44,883 nt of DNA from Paraliobacillus quinghaiensis (GCF_003426025.1 NZ_QJSH01000021.1:1-44883), one strand, 5' to 3'; shown: positions 25,255 to 33,719, counted from the stretch's first letter. A program made the numbers and translations. Notes: generated from the letters alone by a model not told the origin.

Positions 25255-26379
25255 CTAGATAACGGAATGTATTGCTTTGTCTAGTATGTTTAAAACTGTG
25301 TTCGCCCCAGACTTCATCGGATTTATCCGAATGCCATAGTCTTTCAATTTTGGTTCTGCTGCAATAAAACTTCCTGATACCTTATAAATCATTGGAATAA
25401 TTTCATATTTTGACTCGGCACCAACTGGATGTGTTGCAGCACCAAGCGCATTGCTTTTTTGAATTACCTGTTGAGCTATTGGTTTTTCCAATTCAACAAT
25501 GATTACCTTTGATTGTGCGTTAACCATATACGCACTTTCAATTCCTTCCACTGCACCCTCATTTAACTTTTGACATACAATTTCTACTTGCTCGTTTTGA
25601 GTAGCTAATAATACTGGTGCAAATGACATCATCCGTAATAACTCCATTGCTTCATAGCCTTGGACTTGCCCACCACCTGAGTAGTTTTTTTTCTGCAATA
25701 AGTCGACACCGTCTTTCTTCCCTACAATCACACCAATTCCTTCTGGCCCAAGCACCTTGAAACCTGAAAATGTTGAGTAGTCTGCACCATATTCTACTCC
25801 AATCCCATATGCCTTTAATGCACAATAGTTGTCATCTACAACAATTGGTAAATCGGGACGGATCGCTTTGACAGTTTGGATCACCTTTTTAATATCATAG
25901 GTATCCGTTGGTTGCTGTCTAGCATGTTGGATATAAAACACCTTGCACACATCATCATCTCTAACAGCATTCTCTACTACTGATAAATCATTATAATTGA
26001 TGGTCTTTGTTTTAATTCCTAGCATGCAAACCGTGTCTTTTGTAGTTGTATAAGTCGGCGCTTCATGGATAAACATCGACTCTCCTGCAGAAATTAAGGT
26101 GGTTAAGATAATCCTAATGGCACCAGTGCCTGCACCACGAACAAGCGCAGCACTTTCTGCACCAAAAAACGAAGCAAGAACACACTCCACTCTTGCTGTT
26201 TGTTCTGGGCGTTTAAAGGAGGGGGCGACCCCAAGATCGCCCATGGATAAAAACTGATCCCCTGTGAATTGTTTACTTATGTTATCGACTAATTTAAATT
26301 GCAATTGTTGCGCTTCTTTTACAGTCATTGTTGGAAGAACAGATTCATGATATTTTAAATTAATTGGATCATAAGCCAT
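25255..26379 (-). CDS. yhfS: YhfS-like aminotransferase-fold PLP enzyme
   Basis: A fold-type I PLP protein of 374 residues. Lys208 in SGFKVLGPEG is the probable PLP lysine and Asp182 in VDDNY the pyridine-nitrogen partner; RGAGTGAIR (81-89) is the phosphate loop. It is related to cystathionine gamma-synthase or SelA-like enzymes. The reaction is unknown; transamination or beta/gamma-elimination are the usual options. It starts 2 bp after php, so the two are translationally coupled. Confidence 0.85.
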   Translation of the reverse strand: MAYDPINLKYHESVLPTMTVKEAQQLQFKLVDNISKQFTGDQFLSMGDLGVAPSFKRPEQTARVECVLASFFGAESAALVRGAGTGAIRIILTTLISAGESMFIHEAPTYTTTKDTVCMLGIKTKTINYNDLSVVENAVRDDDVCKVFYIQHARQQPTDTYDIKKVIQTVKAIRPDLPIVVDDNYCALKAYGIGVEYGADYSTFSGFKVLGPEGIGVIVGKKDGVDLLQKKNYSGGGQVQGYEAMELLRMMSFAPVLLATQNEQVEIVCQKLNEGAVEGIESAYMVNAQSKVIIVELEKPIAQQVIQKSNALGAATHPVGAESKYEIIPMIYKVSGSFIAAEPKLKDYGIRINPMKSGANTVLNILDKAIHSVI

Positions 26380-26381
26380 AG

Positions 26382-27296
26382 TTAAATCTCCTTTATTTCA
26401 AAGGCATTTGCTGGATTATGAACAAGTAAATCTTCAATGATTTGATTAGAAACACCACGCTGTTTTAAAACTGGGATAAATTGATTTAATACTAAATCAT
26501 ACCCCAGTCCACCATGTTTTCTCCAATGAGATTTTCTTGTTAAATCAGCAGATAATACAATCTGTTTATGGAAGCCTTTCTCAATAAAATCTAACAAGAA
26601 AGATACTCGATCTTCATCTGGTCGGTAATTATTTTTTCCAATTGTATCAAACCCAATATAAACACCTGATTCAAGCACATCTAGGACTTCCTGTTTATTA
26701 CTGTTCAAATCCTGATGTCCAATTAGAATTTGTTCTTTTTTAAGTCCTAATCCAAAAAGCATCTCTACTTGCTTGCTACCCATTGTACCTAACGTTGTAT
26801 GTGTCGAAACTGTTAATCCAGTTTCTAATGCTGCTTTACCAGCGCCTAATATCAATTCTCGTTCAACTAGTTTAATTTCATTTAAACTAGTTCCAACTTC
26901 ACCAATAACACCTGGAAAAATATCCGTACCATCGATACCTTCTTTTATTTCTTTAACAAAATAGTTAGCAAACTGGTCTTGATCCCAACCCTGTGCATAG
27001 TCAGGAATAAAGGGATCCTTATAAAATCCAGTACAGGTGACGATATGAACACCACTAGCTTCACTTAATCGTTTTAATCGTTTTGCATCCCTGCCCATTC
27101 CTTCATTGGTTAATTCCACCATGGAACGACCACCAGCATGATAAAAGTAATCAAGCTCTGATTCCATACCTGGTTCATCATCTAGAATGGTATCTGGATC
27201 ATTTTTAATCCTTGATAGGTCAATTGATAGATGTTCATGTGCCGCACAGACACCAAACTCCGATTTGCTTATTTTTCCTTTTACTGTCTGTATCAT
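26382..27296 (-). CDS. php: Php/YhfV phosphotriesterase-homology amidohydrolase
   Basis: This 304-residue TIM-barrel metallohydrolase keeps a binuclear site: His20 and His22 (HEH), Glu133 (GEVG) in the place of the bridging carboxylated lysine, His166 (STHTTLG), His194 (GHQDLN) and Asp251 (SADLT). Members of this subgroup hydrolyse esters, lactones or similar bonds; the name reflects homology to organophosphate hydrolases, not shown activity. In this operon it would open or hydrolyse a pathway intermediate. The ribosome site AAGGAG is 8 bp before the ATG. Confidence 0.88.
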   Translation of the reverse strand: MIQTVKGKISKSEFGVCAAHEHLSIDLSRIKNDPDTILDDEPGMESELDYFYHAGGRSMVELTNEGMGRDAKRLKRLSEASGVHIVTCTGFYKDPFIPDYAQGWDQDQFANYFVKEIKEGIDGTDIFPGVIGEVGTSLNEIKLVERELILGAGKAALETGLTVSTHTTLGTMGSKQVEMLFGLGLKKEQILIGHQDLNSNKQEVLDVLESGVYIGFDTIGKNNYRPDEDRVSFLLDFIEKGFHKQIVLSADLTRKSHWRKHGGLGYDLVLNQFIPVLKQRGVSNQIIEDLLVHNPANAFEIKEI

Positions 27297-27323
27297 TATA
27301 TGAACTCCTTGTTATTCAAATAT

Positions 27324-28604
27324 TTACATGATTCCAAGTACAGCCAAGATATTGGCAATGATACCAACAGCGATAGCTCCAACTGGTCCAACTGCCATTC
27401 TTACAATTGGGCGCCCAGCAATCTCATTTATCAAGTAGAATCCAGCAATAAAGAATAAGCCCAACCCTGGAATGATCATATTAGCTGCATTAGCACCACC
27501 AATTAATAGAGCAACTTCAAGGATTTTTGTCATTGCACTACGGATGTTCTCCCCAGAATTTCTTACTCCTGGATATTTATCTAAGAATCTAGCAATTACA
27601 CCTAAAAGCATAACTTCTAGAAAAATAACGATAGCACCTATGATTAGTGCAACCCATACATTTGGTGAGAAAAATCCTACTACAAAGATTAGGGTGAAAC
27701 CTACCGGGCTATAAACACCTGTTGCAATAGCAGTACTAGCTATTAAAGGAACAAAACCGATTGCTCTTGCTGCTGCAGCCAAACCTGCTTCTGATACTTT
27801 TCCTTCTGCAAGTAAGCTGAGTGAAATTGGATCCCCAGCCATTACTGCTAGATTAGTAGCACCAGCAATTAAACCACCAAGGATCATAAAGAACGGTACA
27901 TTTTTTTGAATTGACTTAACTTTATCACTAAATAAGGAAGCTAAATCCACTGAGCTTCCCTCTTCCTGTTTTTCTCTCATCGCAAAAGTGAATAAAAAGA
28001 TCATACCAGCAATTAATGCCATACCTTCTTGGTTAAGGGTAATTGTATTACCACCTAAAGATAAGAATCCTTGCTCGTTAAAAAATACAGCTAATTGTCT
28101 TACTAATGCAGTAACTAAGAATGTTAAGATACCTTTTTTAATACTAAATTGCATCGCAACAGCAAGAGCTGGGAATACAGTGAACGCTACTACAACTGGC
28201 GTACCAACTTGGCCCATAGGGTCTAAGAAATTAATAGGTAAATATTCAAATAACTTAACAAACCCTTCTAAACCAACTAATAAACCCCAACCATATAAAC
28301 CACCAACAGCGGCAGCTACCGGGGTACCCCATTTGTTTTTTGGAGTGATTAAACCAATAATATCAGTACCCAATAAAATACTATGAATTAAGATAATACT
28401 TGCAGTAATCGTAAACGGTATACCAAATCCAATTACTAACCCAAAACTAATTGCAAATGCAGTTAAACCAAGCTCTCTCCGTTTCAGACGACCATCAATA
28501 TGCTCCCCTACAATTGGGCGTAACCCATCGTTAAATACAGCAATATTAAGATTTGCTAAAACTGAAGCTATAGCACCAATTAAGACAACAAATAAAATAT
28601 CCAT
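27324..28604 (-). CDS. yhfT: YhfT-like polytopic membrane protein
   Basis: The 426 residues are almost wholly hydrophobic with about 11 predicted membrane helices and Gly-rich loops (FGIPFT, GGLYGWG, GGANAAN). It matches the YhfT family, which lies in the same place in enteric yhf operons. A transporter role for the pathway substrate is likely but unproven. It follows the YhfU-like gene by 14 bp, and the pair may work together, as a soluble and a membrane component. Confidence 0.85.
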   Translation of the reverse strand: MDILFVVLIGAIASVLANLNIAVFNDGLRPIVGEHIDGRLKRRELGLTAFAISFGLVIGFGIPFTITASIILIHSILLGTDIIGLITPKNKWGTPVAAAVGGLYGWGLLVGLEGFVKLFEYLPINFLDPMGQVGTPVVVAFTVFPALAVAMQFSIKKGILTFLVTALVRQLAVFFNEQGFLSLGGNTITLNQEGMALIAGMIFLFTFAMREKQEEGSSVDLASLFSDKVKSIQKNVPFFMILGGLIAGATNLAVMAGDPISLSLLAEGKVSEAGLAAAARAIGFVPLIASTAIATGVYSPVGFTLIFVVGFFSPNVWVALIIGAIVIFLEVMLLGVIARFLDKYPGVRNSGENIRSAMTKILEVALLIGGANAANMIIPGLGLFFIAGFYLINEIAGRPIVRMAVGPVGAIAVGIIANILAVLGIM

Positions 28605-28618
28605 TATGACACTCCTCT

Positions 28619-28981
28619 TTACCCTTTATTTTGTTCTAACGCTTTCAGAATCATTGGAACTGCTGTCTCCATATGATCACCGGTAAATCCATACGCCTTT
28701 TTACCACTTTCCACCGCTTTAAAGATAGCGCTTTCATTTGGTTTCTTACCTGGCATTGATACTGTTTGACATAGATCCCCCCCTAAAAGTGTGATCGCCA
28801 TTGCAAGGGCTCCTCCCCCTCCTGTATGACATGCGCCTAAATAGTAATCTGCTTTCCCTGTTTTAATTGCCATTGCTGCATCTAAATCTGATTTGATGAC
28901 TGTTTCAATTGCTGGATTAATACTCTTTACTAATTTTTCAATTTCTTTCTTCTCAACCTGCCCTCCAATTACAATTTTCAT
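28619..28981 (-). CDS. yhfU: YhfU-like small protein (DUF2620 type)
   Basis: A compact 120-residue protein starting MKIVIGGQ with a conserved-looking Gly/His segment GACHTGGGGALAMAI near residues 54-68 and GFTGDHMETAVP near the end. It has no signal or membrane segment. The His in the Gly-rich loop and the size recall small phosphotransfer or nucleotide-binding subunits, but I can assign no activity. Its ATG overlaps the stop of the upstream PRD-like gene by 4 bp (ATGA). Confidence 0.82.
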   Translation of the reverse strand: MKIVIGGQVEKKEIEKLVKSINPAIETVIKSDLDAAMAIKTGKADYYLGACHTGGGGALAMAITLLGGDLCQTVSMPGKKPNESAIFKAVESGKKAYGFTGDHMETAVPMILKALEQNKG

Positions 28982-29358
28982 CTTTTTACACCTCCATTGT
29001 TATTTTCTAGGACATTAGCAAAATGCATATATAAAAAGTCTTTTTCTCCTTGAGGTAAAGACTTAGTCCACAATTCCTCGATAAAAGCAGTCAACTTTTT
29101 TGCTAACGGATAATGACTTGATTGGGCAATTTGCTCCAACACTTCAGATGGTGGATTTCCCACTTCTTCTCCTTTTTCTATCCTCGTTAAGGACATCGGT
29201 AAATGAGTGAACAGCATTTCTCCGTGTTTTATATCATCTACCTTTAATACATTCATTGTTTCAGTAAAAGCTGCTTTGGTAATTTTATAGGATTGGTCGC
29301 TAATCATTTCGCCTTGTTTTAACAAATCAAGTCGTTGTTCTAGCTCCTCTAGTTTCAT
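28978..29358 (-). CDS. yhfY: YhfY-like PRD-domain protein
   Basis: This 126-residue all-helical protein begins MKLEELEQRLDLL and carries His41 (DIKHGEMLFTHL) and His102-103 region residues like those of PTS regulation domains (PRD). PRDs sense phosphorylation state in sugar regulators. Here the domain is free-standing, so it may tune the YhfZ-like regulator or the transporter. It is in the operon between yhfZ and yhfU, with a GGGAGG ribosome site. Confidence 0.72.
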   Translation of the reverse strand: MKLEELEQRLDLLKQGEMISDQSYKITKAAFTETMNVLKVDDIKHGEMLFTHLPMSLTRIEKGEEVGNPPSEVLEQIAQSSHYPLAKKLTAFIEELWTKSLPQGEKDFLYMHFANVLENNNGGVKR

Positions 29359-29382
29359 ATGAATATCCTCCCAACTGGTAGT

Positions 29383-30315
29383 TTAATACTTCGGAATCTT
29401 TTTATGATTAATTACTAATTGCTGTATTTCTATAACCTTTTCCTTATTAAGCTCCAACAAATAATCCAACACATCCGTTCTGTCTTTTTCAATTAACACA
29501 ACAGATGTAGAGGCCTTCTCTGCTATTGCTTTTGCTTTTTCAGAACGGAAATCTACTCGTTTTAATTTCTTGAAAGTCCGAGCATCATCTGAATTCCATA
29601 CGGCAGCATCAAGGTCTCCGTTAACAAGTTTTTCAAATAACTGCATATAGGTTACAGCTACCAATTCAACATCCATACCCTCACACTCGAGCAATGTTAG
29701 CTTGGATTGATCTATGGATGTATGGTCAACACCAATTCTCATACCTGATTTAATAAAATCATTGCTTGAATCTGACATAAAGATTTGGTGTTTCGTTACG
29801 TATGTTCTCGGACCAAGGTTGAGGGCTATTTGAAGATTCCGGTTATGTTCCATTTCCAATTCAGCTGCCAACTGCGACATCACAACAAAATCATATCGTC
29901 GTGAAATTAAGGCTTCTTGTCTTTGTTTAGCCCCTCTCATATAGGCTAAGTTGATTGGGTAGATCAAGCTTTCAGAAACCTCAATTAAACCAGTAGCTAA
30001 GCCTTCATAAAATAAAGAATATGGGAGTGGCATGGCCCCCATTAACGGACCAATTCCTGCTACTTCTTTTAATAGCTGTACTTTTTTAGTCCTTAGGAAC
30101 GTACCTAAGTGTCCTCTTGATTCCAATTGAATGGCATCTATTTCTTCTAGTACCTTATATGCACCTTGAACGGTTCCGCGACCCATGGATAATTGGTTAA
30201 CAAAATCCTCCACTCTCGGAATGCGCTGCCCTTCATCTATTTGAATTAATTCTTTTGCAATTTTTTTGGCGGCTAAGCCATTTTTTGAGTATAAGCTCTC
30301 CCAGGTTCTTAACAT
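29383..30315 (-). CDS. yhfZ: YhfZ-like GntR-type transcriptional regulator
   Basis: The 310 residues hold an N-terminal winged helix (about 12-85; IPRVEDFVNQLSMGRGTVQG is the recognition region) of GntR type and a C-terminal domain of about 210 residues resembling a periplasmic-binding-protein fold, as in YhfZ of enterics. It should bind the pathway substrate and control the operon. The palindrome at 31451-31472 in the operon promoter is the obvious candidate site. It follows the amidase gene by 23 bp with an AAAGGA site. Confidence 0.85.
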   Translation of the reverse strand: MLRTWESLYSKNGLAAKKIAKELIQIDEGQRIPRVEDFVNQLSMGRGTVQGAYKVLEEIDAIQLESRGHLGTFLRTKKVQLLKEVAGIGPLMGAMPLPYSLFYEGLATGLIEVSESLIYPINLAYMRGAKQRQEALISRRYDFVVMSQLAAELEMEHNRNLQIALNLGPRTYVTKHQIFMSDSSNDFIKSGMRIGVDHTSIDQSKLTLLECEGMDVELVAVTYMQLFEKLVNGDLDAAVWNSDDARTFKKLKRVDFRSEKAKAIAEKASTSVVLIEKDRTDVLDYLLELNKEKVIEIQQLVINHKKIPKY

Positions 30316-30338
30316 ATTAGAATTCCTTTCAAAATCTT

Positions 30339-31421
30339 TTATTCACTAGATTCCAATTTAAAGCCATTATAATGGGGGACATTATCTATAAAGTAACGTT
30401 TCCACGCTTCTGGAAGTTGAATTACTTTTTCAAACTCCATTGCGAGGTTGATAGCTAACTTACAATGATCTAATCCTTGCTTCGTTAAAATGACTATTCC
30501 TGTCGCCAACTCCTCTGTTGGGACTGTTATAGCTGTTGTTTTGCACATATTAGCTGCTCTTACTAGAAATTTACCATGATTGTTTGTTGTTTCTTTCCCA
30601 ACCATGCCAAAATGATTTTGAATCGTTTCTCCATAGCCATAGACATCGATTGGACCTTCAGTGGTTACGATTAAATCGGAATGAAGCTCATTGAACGCAT
30701 GGTTAATAATTCCAATACCTTTTTTTCGATCCTCAATGCCCTCCATGTCTACCTCTACAATGCTATAGTTTTGACAATCAATTTTTTCTAGATAAGAGGT
30801 CACCCTGCCGCGCATTGCTTGATTAGCAATGTAAGGTCCATCTTTGGGTATAGCTACCTTAACTGTGCTTAGTTTTTTATTTACGTCAATCAATTTCTCA
30901 TCTATCATGGTTTCCATTACTTCCGTTACTGCTGCAATACGTTTTGCTATTACACCTATACTTGCTCGATATTCTAAACCATCCGTAGATACCTTTTTAT
31001 TTTTTACAAACAAGCCCAATCCTGCACCAATCATTGAAGGTAACTGACAGCTTATTGCCGGTGCTAATACAGAGCCACCACCATCAGTACCAATAGCAAA
31101 ATCATTTATTCCTTTTAAAATGTTAATTGGTCCTCCACTTGTAGATCCTGTCATCACCCGATATGTTAATGGATTAATTAAGTCCGTATCAACGCCCCTG
31201 CCTTTATCAGACATTTTATCGACAGTCAGCCACTGATATTTCTCGTTATCGATTAGCTTTCTAATAATCTCGTGCGGTATCTGGTTCGTATCCTTTATTC
31301 CAAAGTGAAGCAACTCTGTGCTTTTTAGTTCAGTTTTAAATTTTCTATTAATATAAACAACGGATTTTCCGAGTTCTCTTTCTGCCAAGCTTACTCTTTC
31401 AAAGGTCATTGACATCATCAT
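30339..31421 (-). CDS. Amidase-signature family enzyme, first gene of the yhf operon
   Basis: This is a short member (360 residues) of the amidase signature family, which hydrolyses amide bonds using Lys, cis-Ser and Ser. Visible elements are GIKD (Lys43), TGSTSGG (91-97) and GTDGGGSVLAPA with Ser117. The cis-Ser position is occupied by Thr94, with Ser93 and Ser95 on either side, and the loop to Ser117 is about one residue shorter than in GatA. The Lys-to-Ser spacing is also shorter than usual. It may be active on an unusual substrate or altered in mechanism. The start is uncertain among ATGs at 31421, 31418, 31415 and 31409. I do not recall this gene in the enteric yhf cluster. Confidence 0.82.
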   Translation of the reverse strand: MMMSMTFERVSLAERELGKSVVYINRKFKTELKSTELLHFGIKDTNQIPHEIIRKLIDNEKYQWLTVDKMSDKGRGVDTDLINPLTYRVMTGSTSGGPINILKGINDFAIGTDGGGSVLAPAISCQLPSMIGAGLGLFVKNKKVSTDGLEYRASIGVIAKRIAAVTEVMETMIDEKLIDVNKKLSTVKVAIPKDGPYIANQAMRGRVTSYLEKIDCQNYSIVEVDMEGIEDRKKGIGIINHAFNELHSDLIVTTEGPIDVYGYGETIQNHFGMVGKETTNNHGKFLVRAANMCKTTAITVPTEELATGIVILTKQGLDHCKLAINLAMEFEKVIQLPEAWKRYFIDNVPHYNGFKLESSE

Positions 31422-31448
31422 CCAATCACTAGTAATCTACGACCAAAC

Positions 31449-31477
31449 ATAATATACAGAATACTGTATATTGAAAA
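31449..31477 (-). promoter_or_regulatory. Promoter with palindromic operator of the amidase-yhf operon
   Basis: On the minus strand TTTTCA (31472-31477), a 17-bp spacer and TATTAT (31449-31454). The palindrome AATATACAG-AATA-CTGTATATT (31451-31472, perfect 9-bp arms) fills the spacer, so a bound dimer would occlude RNA polymerase. YhfZ is the likely ligand protein. Confidence 0.6.
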
Positions 31478-31566
31478 CGTAGCGCTCACATTGTCTTATT
31501 ACAACAGGATTTTTCTTAAAAACAAGTTTAATAAGGTATATGTTACAAACACAGGAATTATTACCC
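31451..31566. repeat. 115-bp direct repeat, copy 1 (contains promoter/operator)
   Basis: Matches 33447-33561 with only a few substitutions and one T-run difference. Includes AAAACGTAGCGCTCACATTG and AACAAGTTTAATAAGGTATA. Confidence 0.9.
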
Positions 31567-31668
31567 TTTAGACTCATAAAGGAGTGGAGTTTTTGTTTGA
31601 AAAATTATATACTTTGCGTTCAGTACCCCTAGCGCTATCGTAATATTTAAAAATAGACCTGCTTTCTT

Positions 31669-31800
31669 TTAATCAGGTGGAGATAGTTGAACGACCATCT
31701 TTTTATTGTAGACATCAAGTTCCTTAATGATAGTGTCCTCATCACCCATTCTCTAGAGTATCGAACAGCAAGGTCTGGTCCAGAACATTTAGTAATAATT
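31669..31800 (-). pseudogene. Unrecognised coding remnant, frameshifted
   Basis: A minus-strand frame ends at 31669 and reads GDEDTIIKELDVYNKKMVVQ then LSPPD. Upstream, in another frame, is GPDLAVRYSREW. The text looks like protein broken by a frameshift, perhaps from a lost mobile-element or accessory gene. Family not recognised. Confidence 0.3.
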
Positions 31801-31835
31801 AGTAGATTAACACTATCAATTATCAAATATAAGAG

Positions 31836-31875
31836 AAAGTAACCCCTACCGACATTAAAGAGTAAAGGTTACTTT
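31836..31875 (-). terminator. Terminator-like hairpin of serine hydrolase gene
   Basis: AAAGTAACC (31836-31844) pairs with GGTTACTTT (31867-31875) and lies 10 bp past the stop; a pyrimidine-rich tract follows on the minus strand. Confidence 0.55.
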
Positions 31876-31884
31876 TTAAATAAA

Positions 31885-33171
31885 TTATTCTGTAATTGAT
31901 TCATATACAGTAGTTGCAATACTCCTTGATAAATATCCTGTACTAGGATATGAACCACTGCTCAATGTTCCATTATGTTGCTTATTTGTAAGAACAATAA
32001 TTTGCAAGTTATACCCTGGATCGAAAATAACTTGTGTACCTGTAAAGCCAGTGTGGCCAAATGTATCAGCAGAATGTTGATAGCCCATGTACCACCCTTT
32101 ATTGCGCTCCCATCCATACCCTTGACCAAATCTATGACTTGATGTAAACAAATCAATCACTTTTTTATCATAAAGCCTAACTTCGCCATACTCCCCACCA
32201 TTCAACATAGCCTGGCCTAGGATTGCTAAATCACGGGCAGTTGAAAATAGTCCTGCATGACCCGCTATTCCGTTATTTGCATAGAAGCTATTTCCATCAT
32301 TAACTTCACCTATCAGGGTATAGTTTCTCCATCTATTGAATAGATCAGCATCTTCCTCAACATAATATCCAAAATCAGGATCATCTACCATCTTATATTC
32401 AAACGGGTTACCCCAAGAGGTAGCGGCTATTTTTTTATCTAAACTGTCTGATGGGTTAAACATGGTATCTTTCATTTTTAGAGGCGCATATATATTCTCT
32501 TCTAAAAATTCATTTAGACGTTGTCCTGAAATCTCTTCAATAATAAATCCCAACATCATAAAACTAAAATCACTATATCGTCTGTCTGTTCCAGTTTCAT
32601 ATTCTAATGGTAAGTTATTAATATATTCGAGGACTTCATCTGAATTTTTATAATGTAAGTAAGTTGGAGCCCACGGAGTTAAGCCAGATGTATGAGTTAA
32701 TAGATCTTCAACAGTTATATCTTCTTTACCATTCATTGAAAATTGAGGGATATGTTTTGACACTTTATCAGTAACAGACAATTTACCATCACTAACTAAT
32801 TTCATAATACCTTGCGTTGTTCCCATTACCTTTGTGACTGATGCTAAATCAAAGATAGTTTTGTTTTTCATTTTAAGAGGTTTTTCTAACAATTGTCCCA
32901 TATCATATTTTTGAGCATATCCATATGCGCTTTCCTTGACGATTTTTCCATCTTTCGCTACCAATATAACTGCACCAGGAGTAGTTCCATCATTAATTGC
33001 CTCTTCAACTATGGTGTCAATGTCAGCAAGTTTATCTTTATCCATCCCCACCATTTGAGGACTACCATGACTAAGTTTTGTTGATTGACTCGCTTTAGCT
33101 AATCCAGTATTTAGGAAAGATACACCGAAACCTAATACAAAAACTATCGTTAATAAAATTATTTTTTTCAA
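31885..33171 (-). CDS. Secreted serine hydrolase, beta-lactamase/class C PBP-like family
   Basis: The 428-residue protein begins with a signal peptide (about 1-27). The three motifs of the class C beta-lactamase superfamily are present: SVTK with the nucleophile Ser (about 112), YSD in RRYSDFSF in the place of YxN, and HTG in FGHTGFTG. Relatives are D,D-peptidases, D-aminopeptidases and esterases. It acts outside the cell, perhaps on wall peptides, D-amino-acid compounds or an ester. The TTG start has AGGAGG 7 bp upstream. Its upstream region contains a second copy of the yhf promoter/operator block, which suggests shared control with the amidase-yhf operon. Confidence 0.88.
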   Translation of the reverse strand: MKKIILLTIVFVLGFGVSFLNTGLAKASQSTKLSHGSPQMVGMDKDKLADIDTIVEEAINDGTTPGAVILVAKDGKIVKESAYGYAQKYDMGQLLEKPLKMKNKTIFDLASVTKVMGTTQGIMKLVSDGKLSVTDKVSKHIPQFSMNGKEDITVEDLLTHTSGLTPWAPTYLHYKNSDEVLEYINNLPLEYETGTDRRYSDFSFMMLGFIIEEISGQRLNEFLEENIYAPLKMKDTMFNPSDSLDKKIAATSWGNPFEYKMVDDPDFGYYVEEDADLFNRWRNYTLIGEVNDGNSFYANNGIAGHAGLFSTARDLAILGQAMLNGGEYGEVRLYDKKVIDLFTSSHRFGQGYGWERNKGWYMGYQHSADTFGHTGFTGTQVIFDPGYNLQIIVLTNKQHNGTLSSGSYPSTGYLSRSIATTVYESITE

Positions 33172-33446
33172 TTTATTACCTCCTAATATTTAAAAAATGG
33201 AGAAAAATTACAGTTTGAATCCCTTACTAGCTATATGTTAGGGATCGTGTACTAGGTGAAAATAATTTTTAGTATCATGTACCATTATCAATTCATTTGA
33301 TTACCTCCCTTTACACTTCTTACTCTGTGTTTTAGTTCCCCTTAGCAATGCTTACATAATCGATTGCTAATCTTAATCAAGTTTAACTGCATTATTAGTT
33401 GCTCTTATCGTAATTTCACTAATACTAGTAATGTACTGTCATACAC

Positions 33447-33561
33447 AATATACTGAATACTGTATATTGAAAACGTAGTGCTCACATTGTCTTATTACAA
33501 CAGGATTTTCTTAAAAACAAGTTTAATAAGGTATATGTAACAAACACAGGAATTATTACCC
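33447..33561. repeat. 115-bp direct repeat, copy 2, upstream of serine hydrolase
   Basis: Partner of 31451-31566 in the same orientation. Its palindrome has one mismatch (AATATACTG-AATA-CTGTATATT, 33447-33468). Confidence 0.9.
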
Positions 33562-33562
33562 C

Positions 33563-33686
33563 ACTGTTTGCGTGTATGCTTAGTACATAAATAGAAGAAG
33601 CACAACGAGCAGAAAAATTCGCTAGTTGTGCCTTCTTTCCCGCAAAAGTTCCGATTGTATCCAAAGAGAACCGTACCCCGCTTCCA
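33563..33686 (-). repeat. Family A repeat, copy 3
   Basis: Contains TTTGCGTGTATGCTTAGTAC, a hairpin AAGCACAACGAGC...GCTAGTTGTGCCTT and AGAGAACCGTACCCCGCTTCC-like end (20-base core AGAACCGTACCCCGCTTCC). Confidence 0.7.
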
Positions 33687-33687
33687 T

Positions 33688-33719
33688 TTCGACAAAAACC
33701 GGGAAGTGACAGGCACCGC
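33688..33719 (-). repeat. Family B short repeat
   Basis: Minus-strand reading GGTGCCTGTCACTTCCCGG then TTTTTGTCGA. Unlike other copies it is not at a gene end but directly follows a family A copy, making a composite. Confidence 0.75.

Larger units (their letters stand above)
31422..31884. other. Intergenic region between serine hydrolase and yhf operon
   Basis: It holds the yhf promoter/operator block (31449-31566), a decayed coding remnant (31669-31800) and the terminator of the serine hydrolase gene (31836-31875). Confidence 0.6.

Noticed and set aside
26382-27296. Organophosphate-degrading phosphotriesterase
   Set aside because: Php-type proteins share the fold, but Glu133 replaces the bridging lysine and the operon context points to another substrate.
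31885-33171. True class C beta-lactamase conferring resistance
   Set aside because: The second motif is YSD rather than YxN and the protein resembles the broad esterase/peptidase branch; resistance cannot be claimed.
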